Positions 11,276-23,200 of a DNA stretch of 64,000 nt are shown here, piece by piece. How positions within the stretch are numbered: the first letter of the stretch is position 1; each line of letters begins with the position of its first letter. The notes under the pieces are model-generated. The model made no database searches and had not been told where the DNA came from. It was given only the letters and a program-made list of their open reading frames with translations. The stretch covers positions 262,441,731 through 262,505,730 of the forward strand of contig CM060912.1 of NCBI GenBank assembly GCA_030737875.1, written 5' to 3'. The DNA comes from Allium sativum. Lineage: Eukaryota; Streptophyta; Magnoliopsida; Asparagales; Amaryllidaceae. Made by a program: the position numbers and the translations under genes.

Positions 11276-12225
11276 TTTGGTATTAAATACAAGGCTCTGA
11301 ATAGAAAATATATTGGTTTATATTCAATATCAAATTCTGAAACCAACAAATATCGTATTGGAAATAACGATATAAATATATCTTTCAAATTTCCACAACC
11401 ATATCTGTATAATCACGAAATCCAACATCGAAATATTCCGAAGATAATTTCGATTCAAATCCATTCCAATTTGTACATTGGAAATTCTGATTATTTTAAA
11501 ACCACTTCGAATCCAATTTATTTATTTAAAAATAATTGGATTTTAATTCTAGTTATAAACTAGTTCATTTCGATAAAAATATATTTTTATCCTTTCAAAT
11601 ATGGAATTTTCATCCCAGTTATTTCCAATTTATATATCATGATTTTACACAAATTATTGATATTTTTAATAATTTTATCAAGGCTCGTACAGTCGATTTC
11701 CAATAACGGTCGTCGAACTGCACTTACAGCGACCTTTTCCAAATTTGATTGGACATGATTCCAAATCCAACCGTTAGATTTCAAATTTCTAATATTCAAT
11801 GGAAAGCTCTTTTCGATACGAACCTAACGGTTCCGTTTTTAGGAGAATCCGATGGTAGGATCTCCCGCAACGTCAATTCGAAGTCAATGGTCGAAATTCG
11901 CGAACTGCTGCGGCGCAGCCTGTTCTATTCAGGCCATTTAATATATATAATATATATTATATATATTTCATCGATTTCAATTCAAAACGTATTTTATAAT
12001 TTGTTTTAAATTCGTTTTAAAAACGATTTCAATTTCATATTCAATATCAAATCAAAATTGAATATTCCATATCATCAATATATATAAATGATAATATTTT
12101 TAAAATAATATATTTTGAAATCACTTCCTTTCCTATATTCATTAAAATCGATATAAATATCGTTCGCGTCAAAATGGCGCAAATCTAATCAACACGGCTT
12201 TATATATTTCAATAACTTCGTTATT

Positions 12226-12418
12226 CTATTCAACAAATGAATAATTTCTTCAACACATGAATATATATTTCTTTCAACACATGAATATTTATTAATTCTT
12301 ACTTACAATAAAAGGGTGAATTTTATTGTATAAATATTTTATTCAACACATGAATACACTTTCAACACATGAGCATCGTCAACACATGACTATTTATTCT
12401 ATTCAACACATGAATTTT
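12226..12418. repeat. Dispersed TCAACACATGAAT motif
   Basis: Eight close copies of TCAACACATGA(A/G/C)(T/C) within about 190 bases of AT-rich LTR sequence. Confidence 0.75.
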
Positions 12419-12894
12419 CTTTTATAATATTCTTTATTTTCCAAATTGGAATGAGGCCCAATCAATTACCATATAATGTTAATTATATGGATTCCACACA
12501 ACACATGTATATAATAGCAATGATAAATAACAATCGTCATCCAAAGTGCACTACACTGTATAAGCATCAGATATAGATGTCTAACGCTTATAACAGCCTG
12601 TCAATCAATCGATCGACATACAACTAATTATTGGGATTAGTGTATGCCATATTTTATCCCAATACCCGTGTGGGATTTCAAATCAACAAACACAGATTTT
12701 TATTCACACACGCGTTAAAAATAATATTTTTAACGATTAAATAATTTTAACTATATAAATATATACGTTCGAATTCTATTCAAAATAAATTTCTCGTCGT
12801 CATTATTTAAAATAATTCGTTTTAAATATTCAAAATTCATTAAAATTGCCAAAATAAAAATTTTAAATTGGCTCAGAATTTTTGGGTTATTACA

Positions 12895-13923
12895 TCACCA
12901 TTCCCAGACACGAACTTCCATCTTTTCTGCACTTTCAGAGTTACCACGTCCACCCTTGGTCAGTCGAACTCTGACCTCCTTGGAATTAAAATTGCACCAT
13001 CGAAGAACACATCATACTCCCTCCAGTTGCGATCCAAACCAATCGCCCTTCACCTCGCTCAACTCCCGAACTCCCACAACCATCACCAGTACATCGCACC
13101 ATCACCAAAGTCAACATCACAGATCTGAGCTCCCTAAACCTCCCAGTCGTGATCGTTCAACCCCCAAATAATTGAACCTCATTCAGTTCGATCATTAGAC
13201 AGTTCACCGTAGCATCACCTCTCCATCGCATCGATTTCCGCGCCTCCAATAATCCTTCGAACTGCCTGTATATCGCGAGCGCTTCCGCTTCAGATCTCGT
13301 GAATTGATTTGCGACTTTCAGATTTTTCTTTTCGGTGGATTGATTTGTTTTCAACTTTGAATTTGAGGAAAAGGAATATTTGATTTTTCTTGGTAGTTCG
13401 TCTGAAAGAGGGAAGAAGTACTAGTAATGAAAGAAAATGGAAAAAGAGTTTTGATTAATAAGTCAACACCATTTCCTTTTTCTAGCTGAAGTTTCAGCTT
13501 CCATTTTCATTTGTGAAGAATTATAGAGGATGTCGTGTTTTCTTTTATAAAAGAAAATGCTTAGCAGGCGCGCAATAGAGAATGGTTGTAGAATAGGTAG
13601 GGTGGTTGAGGAAAAGACGTTACTATTCTGAACACACTGGGATGTGTTTCAAAGCCTAATTTGATTGTTTGGAAAAGATATTTATTTAAACGGTCGATTT
13701 AAATTAATTTCAATTTAAAATATAATTGATTTCAAGCAATTAAATTTATTTATAATAAATAAATATTACCGTTCTAATTTAACATAAAATATATAAGAAT
13801 CAACTAAATTGTTTCTATTCAGTTTTAAAATTCTAATTTTAATTACTATCGTTTCGTATTACGACAATTGAAATTAAATCATATTAGAATAGAAGAAAAC
13901 AGCTAAAAATCCGGGACGTTACA
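12895..13923 (-). repeat. E2 3' LTR, second part (U3 side)
   Basis: Matches 47120-48340 of the other LTR, apart from an 82-bp tandem duplication there and about 100 bases (near 47930-48035) absent here. On the minus strand it begins TGTAACGTCCC at 13923, next to the PPT. It contains an inverted repeat AGCTGAA-GT-TTCAGCT (about 13482-13497) and a candidate TATA box near 13546. A 65-codon minus frame (13157-13354) is present in both LTRs but changes freely. Confidence 0.87.
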
Positions 13924-14570
13924 TTCCTTCCCCCTTAAAAGAATTTCGTCCCCGAAATTACTAAGGCAGAAAAAATGCTACAAATTTGTTTACTTTTCAA
14001 AAGCCACTTTGTAATAACTTAGTATTCATATTCTATAACTCAAGTCCTATACAACTTCAAGTTTTCATGGAAATTTTTAATTTCCTATTGAAAATCATCA
14101 CTTAATCTTTTACAAAAATTTCAGAACTTTTGGAAAAATTTCTAACTCCCTAAATTTTGGAATTTTTTTGGCAGAGTCTCCCCTGTACGGAGAAGCTTTT
14201 CCAATATACCAAAAGAAAGAAAAAAGTATACATCGACCCATATTGGTCAGAAAACATTTCATATATCCTAATTTGATATTTTTGTGTTGGCGTACCTTAT
14301 ATAAGCATTTATTAAGCGTGCATGCTTAGCATATAAGCAACCTGCACATCCAAAAAATCAAGTCGGGTAGCTCCATGTACTTGCTCAATTTAAACTCATT
14401 AGCCTCATAATATTAATGTTTCGTTAACTTTTATTCATTTACATTGTTAAACACCTAGATTCATTTAAAGACAAGTCATACCATGTATGTTTAGCACATA
14501 TATGTTGATACAAGTTCCAACATTTTAGTTTATACCTCATTTCATTCAAGTTGCACATCATATATATACT
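13924..14570 (-). other. E2 interior, 3' side, with polypurine tract
   Basis: On the minus strand this ends with the hairpin AATTTC-GGGGAC-GAAATT (13942-13959) and the PPT CTTTTAAGGGGGAAGGAA (13924-13941) next to the LTR. The rest is AT-rich without coding frames. It ends with ATACT, the left TSD of E4. Confidence 0.82.
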
Positions 14571-14824
14571 TGTAACACCCCGTATTTTCTGTGAACGTAT
14601 AAGTAACAAATTAGAGAATAATTAATTTTTAAAATAAGAATCAAGGGAAACGGGCTGCGCCATTGCGTTCATCTCGGAGTTCTGCTTGGAAACGAGTCCG
14701 AGTTTGAAAGAATCGGAGTCCGTATGAGGGAGATATGAGCCTCCGAAGTTTCAGGAATTTTCGGAATCGAAAACAGCTCGAAATTCGAATTCAAAATTCA
14801 AATTCAAACCCAGAAGCGGGCTGG

Positions 14825-14956
14825 GCGGGAAATTTCCCGCCTAGGACCCAGGTCGACTGGGGAGTCGACTAGGTAGTCGACCCCCCCAACCAGGTCGACT
14901 GGGTAGTCGACCCCCCCTGACCAGGTCGACTGGGTAGTCGACCTGGGGGTCGACCT
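14825..14956 (+). repeat. Palindrome cluster upstream of the E4 TATA box
   Basis: A perfect 16-bp palindrome GCGGGAAATTTCCCGC (14825-14840), then repeated hairpins GGTCGACT-GGGT-AGTCGACC separated by C-runs, about nine GTCGAC sites in 110 bases. It lies 80-210 bases upstream of the TATA box. The 3' LTR copy (20429-20575) is diverged at several sites. Confidence 0.85.
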
Positions 14957-15037
14957 GCTCCAGAAAACCCAGTTTTGAACCTGGTTCGTTCTGATGTATT
15001 TTGTCACGTTTTCTGCCTAGGTTCGTCCGCCTAATCC

Positions 15038-15045
15038 TATATAAA
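15038..15045 (+). promoter_or_regulatory. TATA box of the E4 LTR promoter
   Basis: TATATAAA followed by CAGCCCCCTAGCCTCATTC and a pyrimidine-rich stretch, typical for a plant LTR promoter; transcription probably starts about 30 bases on. Kept in the 3' LTR (20660-20667). Confidence 0.7.
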
Positions 15046-16005
15046 CAGCCCCCTAGCCTCATTCTCTCTACACCATTTCATTCTGCCTATACTCTGCCTC
15101 TGTTCTAATTAAATAAAATAATGGCGTCGCTACTCTGCTGAAATCTGAACTGGAACTAGGACTAAAGCATCTTCTTCCAAACTGAATAGAATTAAAAAGA
15201 GAACAACTGCAACTCTTCTTCTTCTTTAATCCAATCAAGGCAAGTGCAGTTATTTTCCGATATAAACTTTAATCATAATTGTGACATGATTGTAAATCTG
15301 AATTTGAGGTTGTGTATGTTCTGTTCTGATCTATTTTATTCTGTATCTCTTTCTTCTTTCTGTTCTATAGCCAGGCTACTACGAGCCTGCGCCAAATCTC
15401 ATAAGAGATTAACGCACGAACGTTAAACTTTGGGACAAATAATGAACGATGGCATAATTGGACATGGCTAATCTATGACTAAAAGGCCATAGGTTGTAAA
15501 CTAGATTTAGATCTGTGCATATTCTGTGAATTGGAAGAAGAGGAACCATTGTATGTTAACATGTGACTTAAGACATTGGACATAACGCATATTTTGAATT
15601 AAGATCTGTTATAACTAGAATGTTGGGCATATTGTTTATATAACAATTCATGATTTGGGATAAAAAGAGAATATGACTTAGGTGTGAAGGTCTATATTAA
15701 GATTTGATAACTATTAAATATGAATAACACCTAAGTGGGAAATTTTTGAATATATGACATGCATTGAAATCGATGGCTATATTTGGTATAATTTATATGT
15801 GAATCTTTTGTACTAGGCAAGTTGAACTAAATTTGGGACATGTGTTATGTGGTAAATTATGACCATAATCTGTGCCATGTAAATTCAATGCAAACGTGGG
15901 GTATATGATCATATTATGAATCATGACAACTATTTAGGCATGCAACTTAGGCCAAATTTATGGTTAGGCAAGATATGTTTATGAAACTTTAAGGAATGAT
16001 TCAAT

Positions 16006-16300
16006 CTGTTATATTGCCTAGTCTGCTAGTTCTGTTATATTGCCTAACCTGCTAGTTCTGCTATATTTGCTTAATCTGCTAGTTCTGTTATATTGCTTAA
16101 TCTGCTAGTTCTGCTCTACTTCCTAGTCTGCTAGATCTGTTCATCTGCCAAATCTGTCTTCTGCTAAGTCTGCTGAAAATGCCAAATCTGTTATATGCTA
16201 AATCTGCTAAATTACTTAATCTGCTAAATCCGTTAAGTTGCCTAATCTGCGAAATCTGTTATCTGCTATATCTGTTAAGTTGATATATTCAGTCTGTTAT
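16006..16300 (+). repeat. Degenerate CTGCTAGTTCTGTTATATTGC minisatellite
   Basis: Units of about 24 bp built from TCTGCTAGTTCTG and TTATATTGCCTA. It occupies the same place in the LTR as the 23-bp minisatellite of E1, just before the paired hairpins. Confidence 0.75.
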
Positions 16301-16399
16301 TGACATAATCTGAATTGGCTATAGTTACGAATAATTGACATGTATATTAGGCGTGGGCATAAATGGTAAATTATTAATTAATTGGCCGCCAAGATAAAC

Positions 16400-16605
16400 A
16401 TGGCTGACTCGAGGCTAGAATAAGTTTGCGGCGTAATTCTGCCCGGAACCACCCGGCACATCCAGTGGCCGCAAACAATAGGTTCTAATGTGAGAAGTTA
16501 GTCATAACGTGCTTGAAACCCGAGGTTAGACTCAGTTTGGGGCAGAAATCTGCCCGAAACCAACCGGTCTAACCAGTAGCCGCAAACTGTCAGTCTAATG
16601 TGAGA
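16400..16605 (+). other. Tandem pair of three-tier hairpins in the E4 5' LTR
   Basis: Unit 1: outer ATGGCTGACT (16400-16409)/AGTTAGTCAT (16496-16505, fully paired with two G-T wobbles), middle GTTTGCGGC (16424-16432)/GCCGCAAAC (16468-16476, nine perfect pairs), inner TGCCCGG/CCCGGCA. Unit 2: TTAGACT (16526-16532)/AGTCTAA (16592-16598) and CAGTTTGGGGC/GCCGCAAACTG (16579-16589), with one G where the other LTR has C. The 3' LTR copies start at 22022 and about 22144. Confidence 0.85.
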
Positions 16606-18084
16606 GGTCTGGGCATTAATATTTAATTAATGAAAATATGAGATAAATATGATGTCTAAAACGTGTTGGGCGGATAGGGTTAAACCCACTAGACTGATGA
16701 ATTTAATAAATCTGTTCCGTGAATCTGTAGGCCCAATTACAAAGTTAGACAAATCTATAAGTCTGTTAATCTATAACTGGTTAATCGGTAAGTCAATTAA
16801 ATCTGTATATCTGATCCGTTAGTCTGAAAACTTGTCTGATCTATGAACTAGTTGAACTGAATTCTGTATGTCTGAACTTGTAAACAAGTTAATCTGAAAT
16901 CTGTTAGTCTAGGGACACAAGGATAGGAAGGGAATTACTTGTGTCATCTGTTGTTTGGCACCCATATTAGTCAGTAACCCTTTCTGGTATCAAAACTTTG
17001 ACCCAACAGTAGGTAGGGTCCGGGCACGCTTACTGAACTAATTATAAGCGTTTCATTCTGATAATGGCGAGGGGTGTTGATAGTGCATTCCAACCGGGTC
17101 ATGTGCGTGCATGGATCCCGGTCTGCCTCTGAGGATGTAAGACGCCGTGACATCTGTAAATAGGTCTGTGCCAATTGGTTGTCACTTTAGGGAGTGATAT
17201 ACCCTACTGTGGGGCCGACACAGTGTATTTATGTATTAGGGAGCCGATCGCTTGGGGTAGGGTTTTAGGGTACACTTAGTTCTGTCTGTTTCTGTTGGTA
17301 CCGTCTGTTTCTGTTGGGTGGTAACACCTGTCTGTTTCTGCGTGGTACTGTCTGTTGGGGTGGTAAAGGCCCATTACTAGTGTACACCTAATTCTACATT
17401 CTGTTTCCGTAGGGATTAATCTGTTTCTGCTTCTGTCTATTTCTGTTCGGGTGGTAAAGGCCCATTACTAGCACCGTCTTCTGTGGAAATTATTCTATAC
17501 CCATTTCTATTTCAGTTTAGACATTAGGGTGACACCTAATTCTGTTATACTAGTATTAGTGTAGAGAAGTGTAAAGCAATAGCTTATGTCATTCTGCTCT
17601 TCTGTTATATCCGCCACACCTGCTACTGTTATCTCTCATCCAGTTTTATTTTCATGTCGTGTTATTATTATCTGTTCATAACTGAAAATCACTGGACTTG
17701 CTAGACTTTTTGTCTGACCCTTGTTGTTTCGCCTCCTTTCTTCCGTTCCCCCCCAGGTTTTGTAGAAGGGAGTACTCTAGCTTGATCCAGATTTCTTCCG
17801 CTTGAAGTGCTTAAAGTATGGCTTGTCTTCTTCTGTGGGGATTATGATTTTAAATTATGCATTCTGAAGGCTTTTGTACAAGACTGATATTTTGTACTTG
17901 AATTCTGATATTGTGATTTGAAAGGATGTAACCAAGCTTATTTCGGTTTCTGTTGTAATAAAGTTATAAATTTTTCAAGTACTGTTTTATCTGTCTTGTA
18001 AGTTTCTGTTCTGTTTACTAAAATGCTCCACCAAAGTTAAGGCATTCCCTTTGTGAGTGACCTTAACGGAGGTGGGGTGTTACA

Positions 18085-18263
18085 CTTGGTATCAGAGCTG
18101 AAGGTTACCAGATTGGGTAAAGTTTTTGAAAACTATTTTCAAAAAGGTTTTGAAAGGAAGTATTTTCAAAAATAAAGCTTATTTTGAAAAACATAATCCC
18201 CAAGAGCCATATATCTTTCCTTCAGTCCTTTTTATAATTGAATCTTTCCTTTTTCGTTTCAGC
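18085..18263 (+). other. E4 primer-binding site and leader
   Basis: TGGTATCAGAGC at 18087-18098, two bases after the LTR end, complements the 3' end of initiator tRNA-Met and primes reverse transcription. The remaining leader is short and AT-rich. Confidence 0.9.
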
Positions 18264-19130
18264 ATGTCTGAAGCATCTGAGATACCAGAGGGTGTTCATG
18301 TACCCGGTTGGTTTCGTCAATATCTTGAGGCTAGGACCGCCGCTGTAGGTCCAGCAAATGATCCCCCTCCTCCGCCCCCTCCTCGTGCAATTTCTTTCTC
18401 AAAGATCTGTAGAGATTTTAGGGCCACGGGTGGAAAGGATTTCAAGGGAACTGAATCATTCGTAGAAGCGAGGAACTGGCTCAAAGAAACTAAGGATCTA
18501 TTCGTTATCTTCGAGGTGGATGATAGGCAGAAGGTACAGCTGGCGGTATGGTTTCTCAAAGACGAAGCTTCCTATTGGTGGGAAGTCACTAACGCCCAGA
18601 GGCCGGTTGAGACATGGATGGATTTCAGAACAAGGTTTGAGACAAAATTCCTCTCGCAAGCTGAACTAAGTCTACAACTGGAAAAGTTCTTATCTCTTAA
18701 GCAAGGAAGTATGACGGTCAAGGAATACGTCAACCAGTTCAACCAACTGGCTAGGTTCGGATTGGATTTAGTCAACACTCAGGATAAAAAGGCTCTCCGC
18801 TTTGTTAAAGGATTGAACGAGCCACTGCACATCCTAGCCATGACCCATGTACCCATGGGAGCAACTTACGAGAAATTGGTGGACATGGCACTACTGCACG
18901 AGGAAGACAAGGGCGAGAAAGAGACAAAGAAGGAAGAACCACAGAATAAGAAAGCATGGCCCAAAAAGGAAACACAAAAGAAGGATGAGAAGTCTGAAGA
19001 TAAGAAGGGGAAAAAGTGCTTTACTTGTGGAAGCTCGACTCATCTGAACAAGGATTGCAGAAAAAGGAAGGGCACTTGCTTCAACTGTGGTGAGATGCGA
19101 TACTTCACTAAGGACTGCCCGAAGAAATGA
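18264..19130 (+). CDS. E4 Gag (capsid/nucleocapsid) protein, 288 aa
   Basis: Structural protein that packages element RNA into particles. I start at ATG 18264 (MSEASEIPEG), the first ATG; the frame is open further upstream without one. Residues 34-40 are a run of seven prolines. A Retrotrans_gag-type domain spans about 45-210 (AVWFLKDEASYWW at 94-106, then ..TVKEYVNQFNQLARF.. ). A Lys/Glu-rich stretch (215-250) precedes two zinc knuckles. The first (C252, C255, H260, C265) is intact. The second (C272, C275, Y280, C285) has Tyr in place of His, so it is probably defective. The TGA at 19128-19130 looks premature: an in-frame continuation with normal gag-pol junction sequence follows for about 21 codons. 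Confidence 0.92.
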   Translation: MSEASEIPEGVHVPGWFRQYLEARTAAVGPANDPPPPPPPRAISFSKICRDFRATGGKDFKGTESFVEARNWLKETKDLFVIFEVDDRQKVQLAVWFLKDEASYWWEVTNAQRPVETWMDFRTRFETKFLSQAELSLQLEKFLSLKQGSMTVKEYVNQFNQLARFGLDLVNTQDKKALRFVKGLNEPLHILAMTHVPMGATYEKLVDMALLHEEDKGEKETKKEEPQNKKAWPKKETQKKDEKSEDKKGKKCFTCGSSTHLNKDCRKRKGTCFNCGEMRYFTKDCPKK

Positions 19131-20205
19131 GGGCAAGGGCATAGGGCAGAACCCACTTCTGGAGGACAGGCGAATGCTCAAGTGACTGGTAGATAGGGTA
19201 GAAATAAGAAAATTTAAGTAGAAGGTTTAATTTTCTTATATGATTGTTGAGTTAAAACTCTTTCTGATTGTGGCATTTTGATTCTGTAATCGATACTCTG
19301 CACTTTAACACTAGTATTGTTTCTGATTCCGCTGTAGACTCAAACCCATAAGGGTTATGACTCATATGTTTGTGATAGATTGGGGTTTGAGAGATATCTG
19401 TGTTAGGCGTCAAGTAGGACGCATACATTCTGGGTTTTACCATGCTTAGTTCGGTAACCTGATCTGTACCAGTAATCTGTAAATATCTGAATATTTCCGA
19501 TAAGGTTAAGATTTCCAGTTTTGACATTATCTAAAGAGGGTAATCCTCTGGGTGTCAATTTGATGTTGGTTTTGGTCTTCGGGGCCGATACTTAGGACCT
19601 ATGTCTAATAGGAACCAAGTTTTTGTTTTATCTGCACTCGCTTCCATCATTCGACTGTATCCTATCGATCGAATCTTCGAACTTTAGGTAAAAACTAATG
19701 GGTGTAAACATGTGTTTGAGACATGTTATGTTTGATGGTTACAAGTGGATGCAAGTGGTTGCTAGTGGTTGCTCGTGGATGCATATACACACACTAGGCA
19801 CTAGATCGGCTCGAAAACACTCTCATACTGCATATGGATGTGTGAGCATTTTCAATTTTTGTGGATGCAAAATGATTGACTCAGCACATGGATGTTGCAT
19901 ATGACTGAATGGTTGTGCACTCATATAGAAATGATATGTATCAAGTAGGAAAATTGCATACATGTTGGACTCATGGCACTGGCATAATTCGCATTAAGGA
20001 GGTCAACTGAATCAGTGGACCGCCTGATCTTTGCATTAGATAAGGAACATATACACACACTTTTGCATATGTTCATACAACATTAGAAGTTTATAAGGAC
20101 AATGGACGCCAGTGATTGATGATTGAGTAGATGGATGTTGGATGGTAGGACACATTCTTCTTAACTTGAAGATTTCGGGGACGAAATCCTTTAAGGAGGG
20201 GAGAA
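19131..20205 (+). other. E4 interior after gag: pol deletion and conserved 3' region
   Basis: The first 65 bases continue the Gag frame, then homology to pol stops. About 19200-19680 is unassigned non-coding DNA. From about 19680 it aligns with E1 1042-1572, including the inverted repeat GGAGGTCAACTG/CAGTGGACCGCC (about 19997-20026), the hairpin GATTTC-GGGGAC-GAAATC (20171-20188) and the PPT AAGGAGGGGAGAA (20193-20205). Confidence 0.87.
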
Positions 20206-23200
20206 TGTAACACCCCGTATTTTCTGTGAGCGTATAAGTAAAAAATCAGAGGATAATTAATTTTTAAAATTAGAATCAAGGGAAACAGGCTGCGCCATGG
20301 CATTCATCTCGGAATTCTGCTTGGAAACGAGTCCGAGTTTGCAAGAATCGGAGTCCGTATGAGGGAGTTTTCGGAATCGAAAACAGCTCGAAATTCGAAT
20401 TCAAAATTCAAATTCAAACCCAGAAGCGGGCTGGGCGGGAAATTTCCCGCCCAGGACCCAGGTCGACTGTGGGGTAGACTGGGTAGTCGACCCCCACGAC
20501 CAGGTCGGCTGGGGAGTCGACTGGGTAGTCGACCCCCCCAGACCAGGTCGATTGGGTAGTCGACCTGGGGGTCGACCTGCTCCCGAAGACCCAGTTTTGA
20601 ACCTGGTTCGTTCTGATGTATTTTGTCATGTTTTCTGCCTAGGTTCGTCCGCCTAATCCTATATAAACAGCCCCCTAGCCTCATTCTCTCTACACCATTT
20701 CATTTTGCCTATACTCTGCCTCTGTTCTAATTAAATAAAATAATGGCGTCGCTATTCTGCTGAAATTTGAACTGGAACTAGGACTAAAGCATCTTCTTCC
20801 AAACTGAATAGAATTAAAAAGAGAACAACTGCAACTCTTCTTCTTCTATAATCCAATCAAGGCAAGTGCAGTTATTTTCCGATATAAACTTTAATTATAA
20901 TTGTGACATGATTGTAAATCTGAATTTGAGGTTGTGTATGTTCTGTTCTGATCTATTTTATTCTGTATCTCTTTCTTCTTTCTGTTCTATAGCCAGGCTA
21001 CCACGAGCCTGCGCCAAATCTCATAAGAGATTAACGCACGAACGTTAAACTTTGGGACAAATAATGAACGATGGCATAATTGGACATGGCTAATCTATGA
21101 CTAAAAGGACATAGGTTGTAAACTAGATTTAGATCTGTGCATATTCTGTGAATTGGAAGAAGAGGAACCATTGTATGTTAACATGTGACTTAAGACATTG
21201 GACATAACGCATATTTTGAGTTAAGATCTGTTATAACTAGATTGTTGGGCATATTGTTTATATAACAATTCATGATTTGGGATGAAAAGAGAATATGACT
21301 TAGGTGTGAAGGTCTATATTAAGATTTGATAACTATTAAATATGAATAACACCTAAGTGGGAAATTTTTGAATATATGACATGCATTGAAATCGATGGCT
21401 ATATTTGGTATAATTTATATGTGAATCTTTTGTACTAGGCAATTTGAACTAAATTTGGGACATGTGTTATGTGGTAAATTATGACCATAATCTGTGCTAT
21501 GTAAATTCAATGCAAACGTGGGGTATATGATCATATTATGAATCATGACAACTATTTAGGCATGCAACTTAGGCCAAATTTATGGTTAGGCAAGATATGT
21601 TTATGAAACTTTAAGGAATGATTCAATCTGTTATATTGCCTAGTCTGCTAGTTCTGTTATATTGCCTAACCCGCTAGTTCTACTATATTTGCTTAATCTG
21701 CTAGTTCTGTTATATTGCTTAATCTGCTAGTTCTGCTCTACTTCCTAGTCTGCTAGATCTGTTCATCTGCCAAATCTGTCATCTGCTAAGTCTGCTGAAA
21801 ATGCCAAATCTGTTATATGCTAAATCTGCTAAATTACTTAATCTGCTAAATCCGTTAAGTCGCCTAATCTGCGAAATCTGTTATCTGCTATATCTGTTAA
21901 GTTGATATATTCAGTCTGTTATTGACATAATCTGAATTGGCTATAGTTACGAATAATTGACATGTATATTAGGCGTGGGCATAAATGGTAAATTATTAAT
22001 TAATTGGCCGCAAAGATAAACATGGCTGACTCGAGGTTAGAATGAGTTTGCGGCATAATTCTGCCCGGAACCACCCGGCACATCCAGTGGCCGCAAACAA
22101 TAGGTTCTAATGTGAGAAGTTAGTCATAACATGCTTGAAACCCGAGGTTAGACTCAGTTTGCGGCAGAAATCTGCCTGGAACCAACCGGCCTAACCAGTA
22201 GTCGCAAACTGTCAGTCTAATGTGAGAGGTCTGGGCATTAATATTTAATTAATGAAAATCTGAGATAAATATGATGTCTAAAACGTGTTGGGCGGATAGG
22301 GTTAAACCCACTAGACTGATGAATTTAATAAATCTCTTCCGCGAATCTGTAGGCCCAATTACAAAGTTAGACAAATCCGTAAGTTTGTTAATCTATAACT
22401 GGTTAATCGGTAAGTCTGTTAAATCTGTATATCTGATCCGTTAGTCTGAAAACTTGTCTGATCTGTGAACTAGTTGATCTGAATTCTGTATGTCTGAACT
22501 TGTAAACAAGTTAATCTGAAATATGTTAGTCTGGGGACACAAGGATAGGAAGGGAATTACTTGTGTCATCTGTTGTTTGGGACCCATATTAGTCAGTAAC
22601 CCTTTCTAGTATCAAAACTTTGACCCAACAGTAGGTAGGGTCCGGGCATGCTTACTGAACTAATTATAAGCGGTTCATTCTGATAATGGCGAGGGGTGTT
22701 GATGGTGCGTTCCAACCGGGTCATGTGCGTGCATGGATCCCGATCTGCCTCTGAGGATGTAAGACGCCGTGACATCTGTAAATAGGTCTGTGCCAATTGG
22801 TTGTCAATTTAGGGAGTGATACACCCTACTGTGGGACCGACACAAGGTATTTATGTATTAGGGAGCCGATCGCTTGGGGTAGGGTTTTAGGGTACACTTA
22901 GTTCTGTCTGTTTCTGTTGGTACCATCTGTTTCTGTTGGGTGGTAACACCTGTCTGTTTCTGCGTGGTACCGTCTGTTGGGGTGGTAAAGGCCCATTACT
23001 AGTGTACACCTAATTCTACATTCTGTTTCCATAGGGATTAATCTGTTTCTGCTTCTGTCTGTTTCTGTTCAGGTGGTAAAGGCCCATTACTAGCACTCTC
23101 TTCTGTGGAAATTATTCTGTACCCATTTCTGTTTCAGTATAGACATTAGGGTGACACCTAATTCTGTTATACTAATATTAGTGCAGAGAAGTGTAAAGCA

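Larger units (their letters stand above)
8948..12894 (-). mobile_element. E3: solo LTR (3.95 kb), minus orientation, inside the E2 3' LTR
   Basis: Starts TGAGACGACCC and ends GGGTTATTACA on the plus strand, i.e. TGTAATAACCC...GGGTCGTCTCA on the minus strand. It is flanked by TCTCC (8943-8947) and TCACC (12895-12899), a TSD with one mismatch. The other E2 LTR (around 47113-47123) has the uninterrupted site with a single TCTCC. There is no PPT, PBS or interior, so it is a product of LTR-LTR recombination. No gene. Confidence 0.93.
14571..18084 (+). repeat. E4 5' LTR (3,514 bp)
   Basis: TGTAACACCCC...GGGGTGTTACA. Contains a palindrome cluster (14825-14956), a TATA box (15038-15045), a CTGCTAGTTCTGTTATATTGC minisatellite (about 16006-16300), a pair of large hairpins (16400-16605), TCTGTTTCTGTTGG-rich repeats (about 17280-17500), a poly-C run before CAGGTTTTGTAG (about 17750), and a terminal hairpin (18026-18075). 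No gene. Confidence 0.95.

Noticed and set aside
13157..13354. A 65-codon minus-strand frame present in both E2 LTRs (also 47461-47658)
   Set aside because: The two copies are the same age as the LTRs, and about 8 of 65 residues differ with no sign of constraint; no domain.
4812..13923. Initially read as a separate unknown repeat matching 42980-48340
   Set aside because: PBS at 24829, PPT at 13924 and LTR ends show the two copies are the 3' and 5' LTRs of one minus-strand element, E2.
15244..15426. A 60-codon frame repeated in both E4 LTRs (also 20866-21048)
   Set aside because: Repeated only because the LTRs are repeated; lies in the leader after the TATA box with no domain.
18317..18559. 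Antisense frames within gag
   Set aside because: Shadows of the Gag coding strand with no protein signature.
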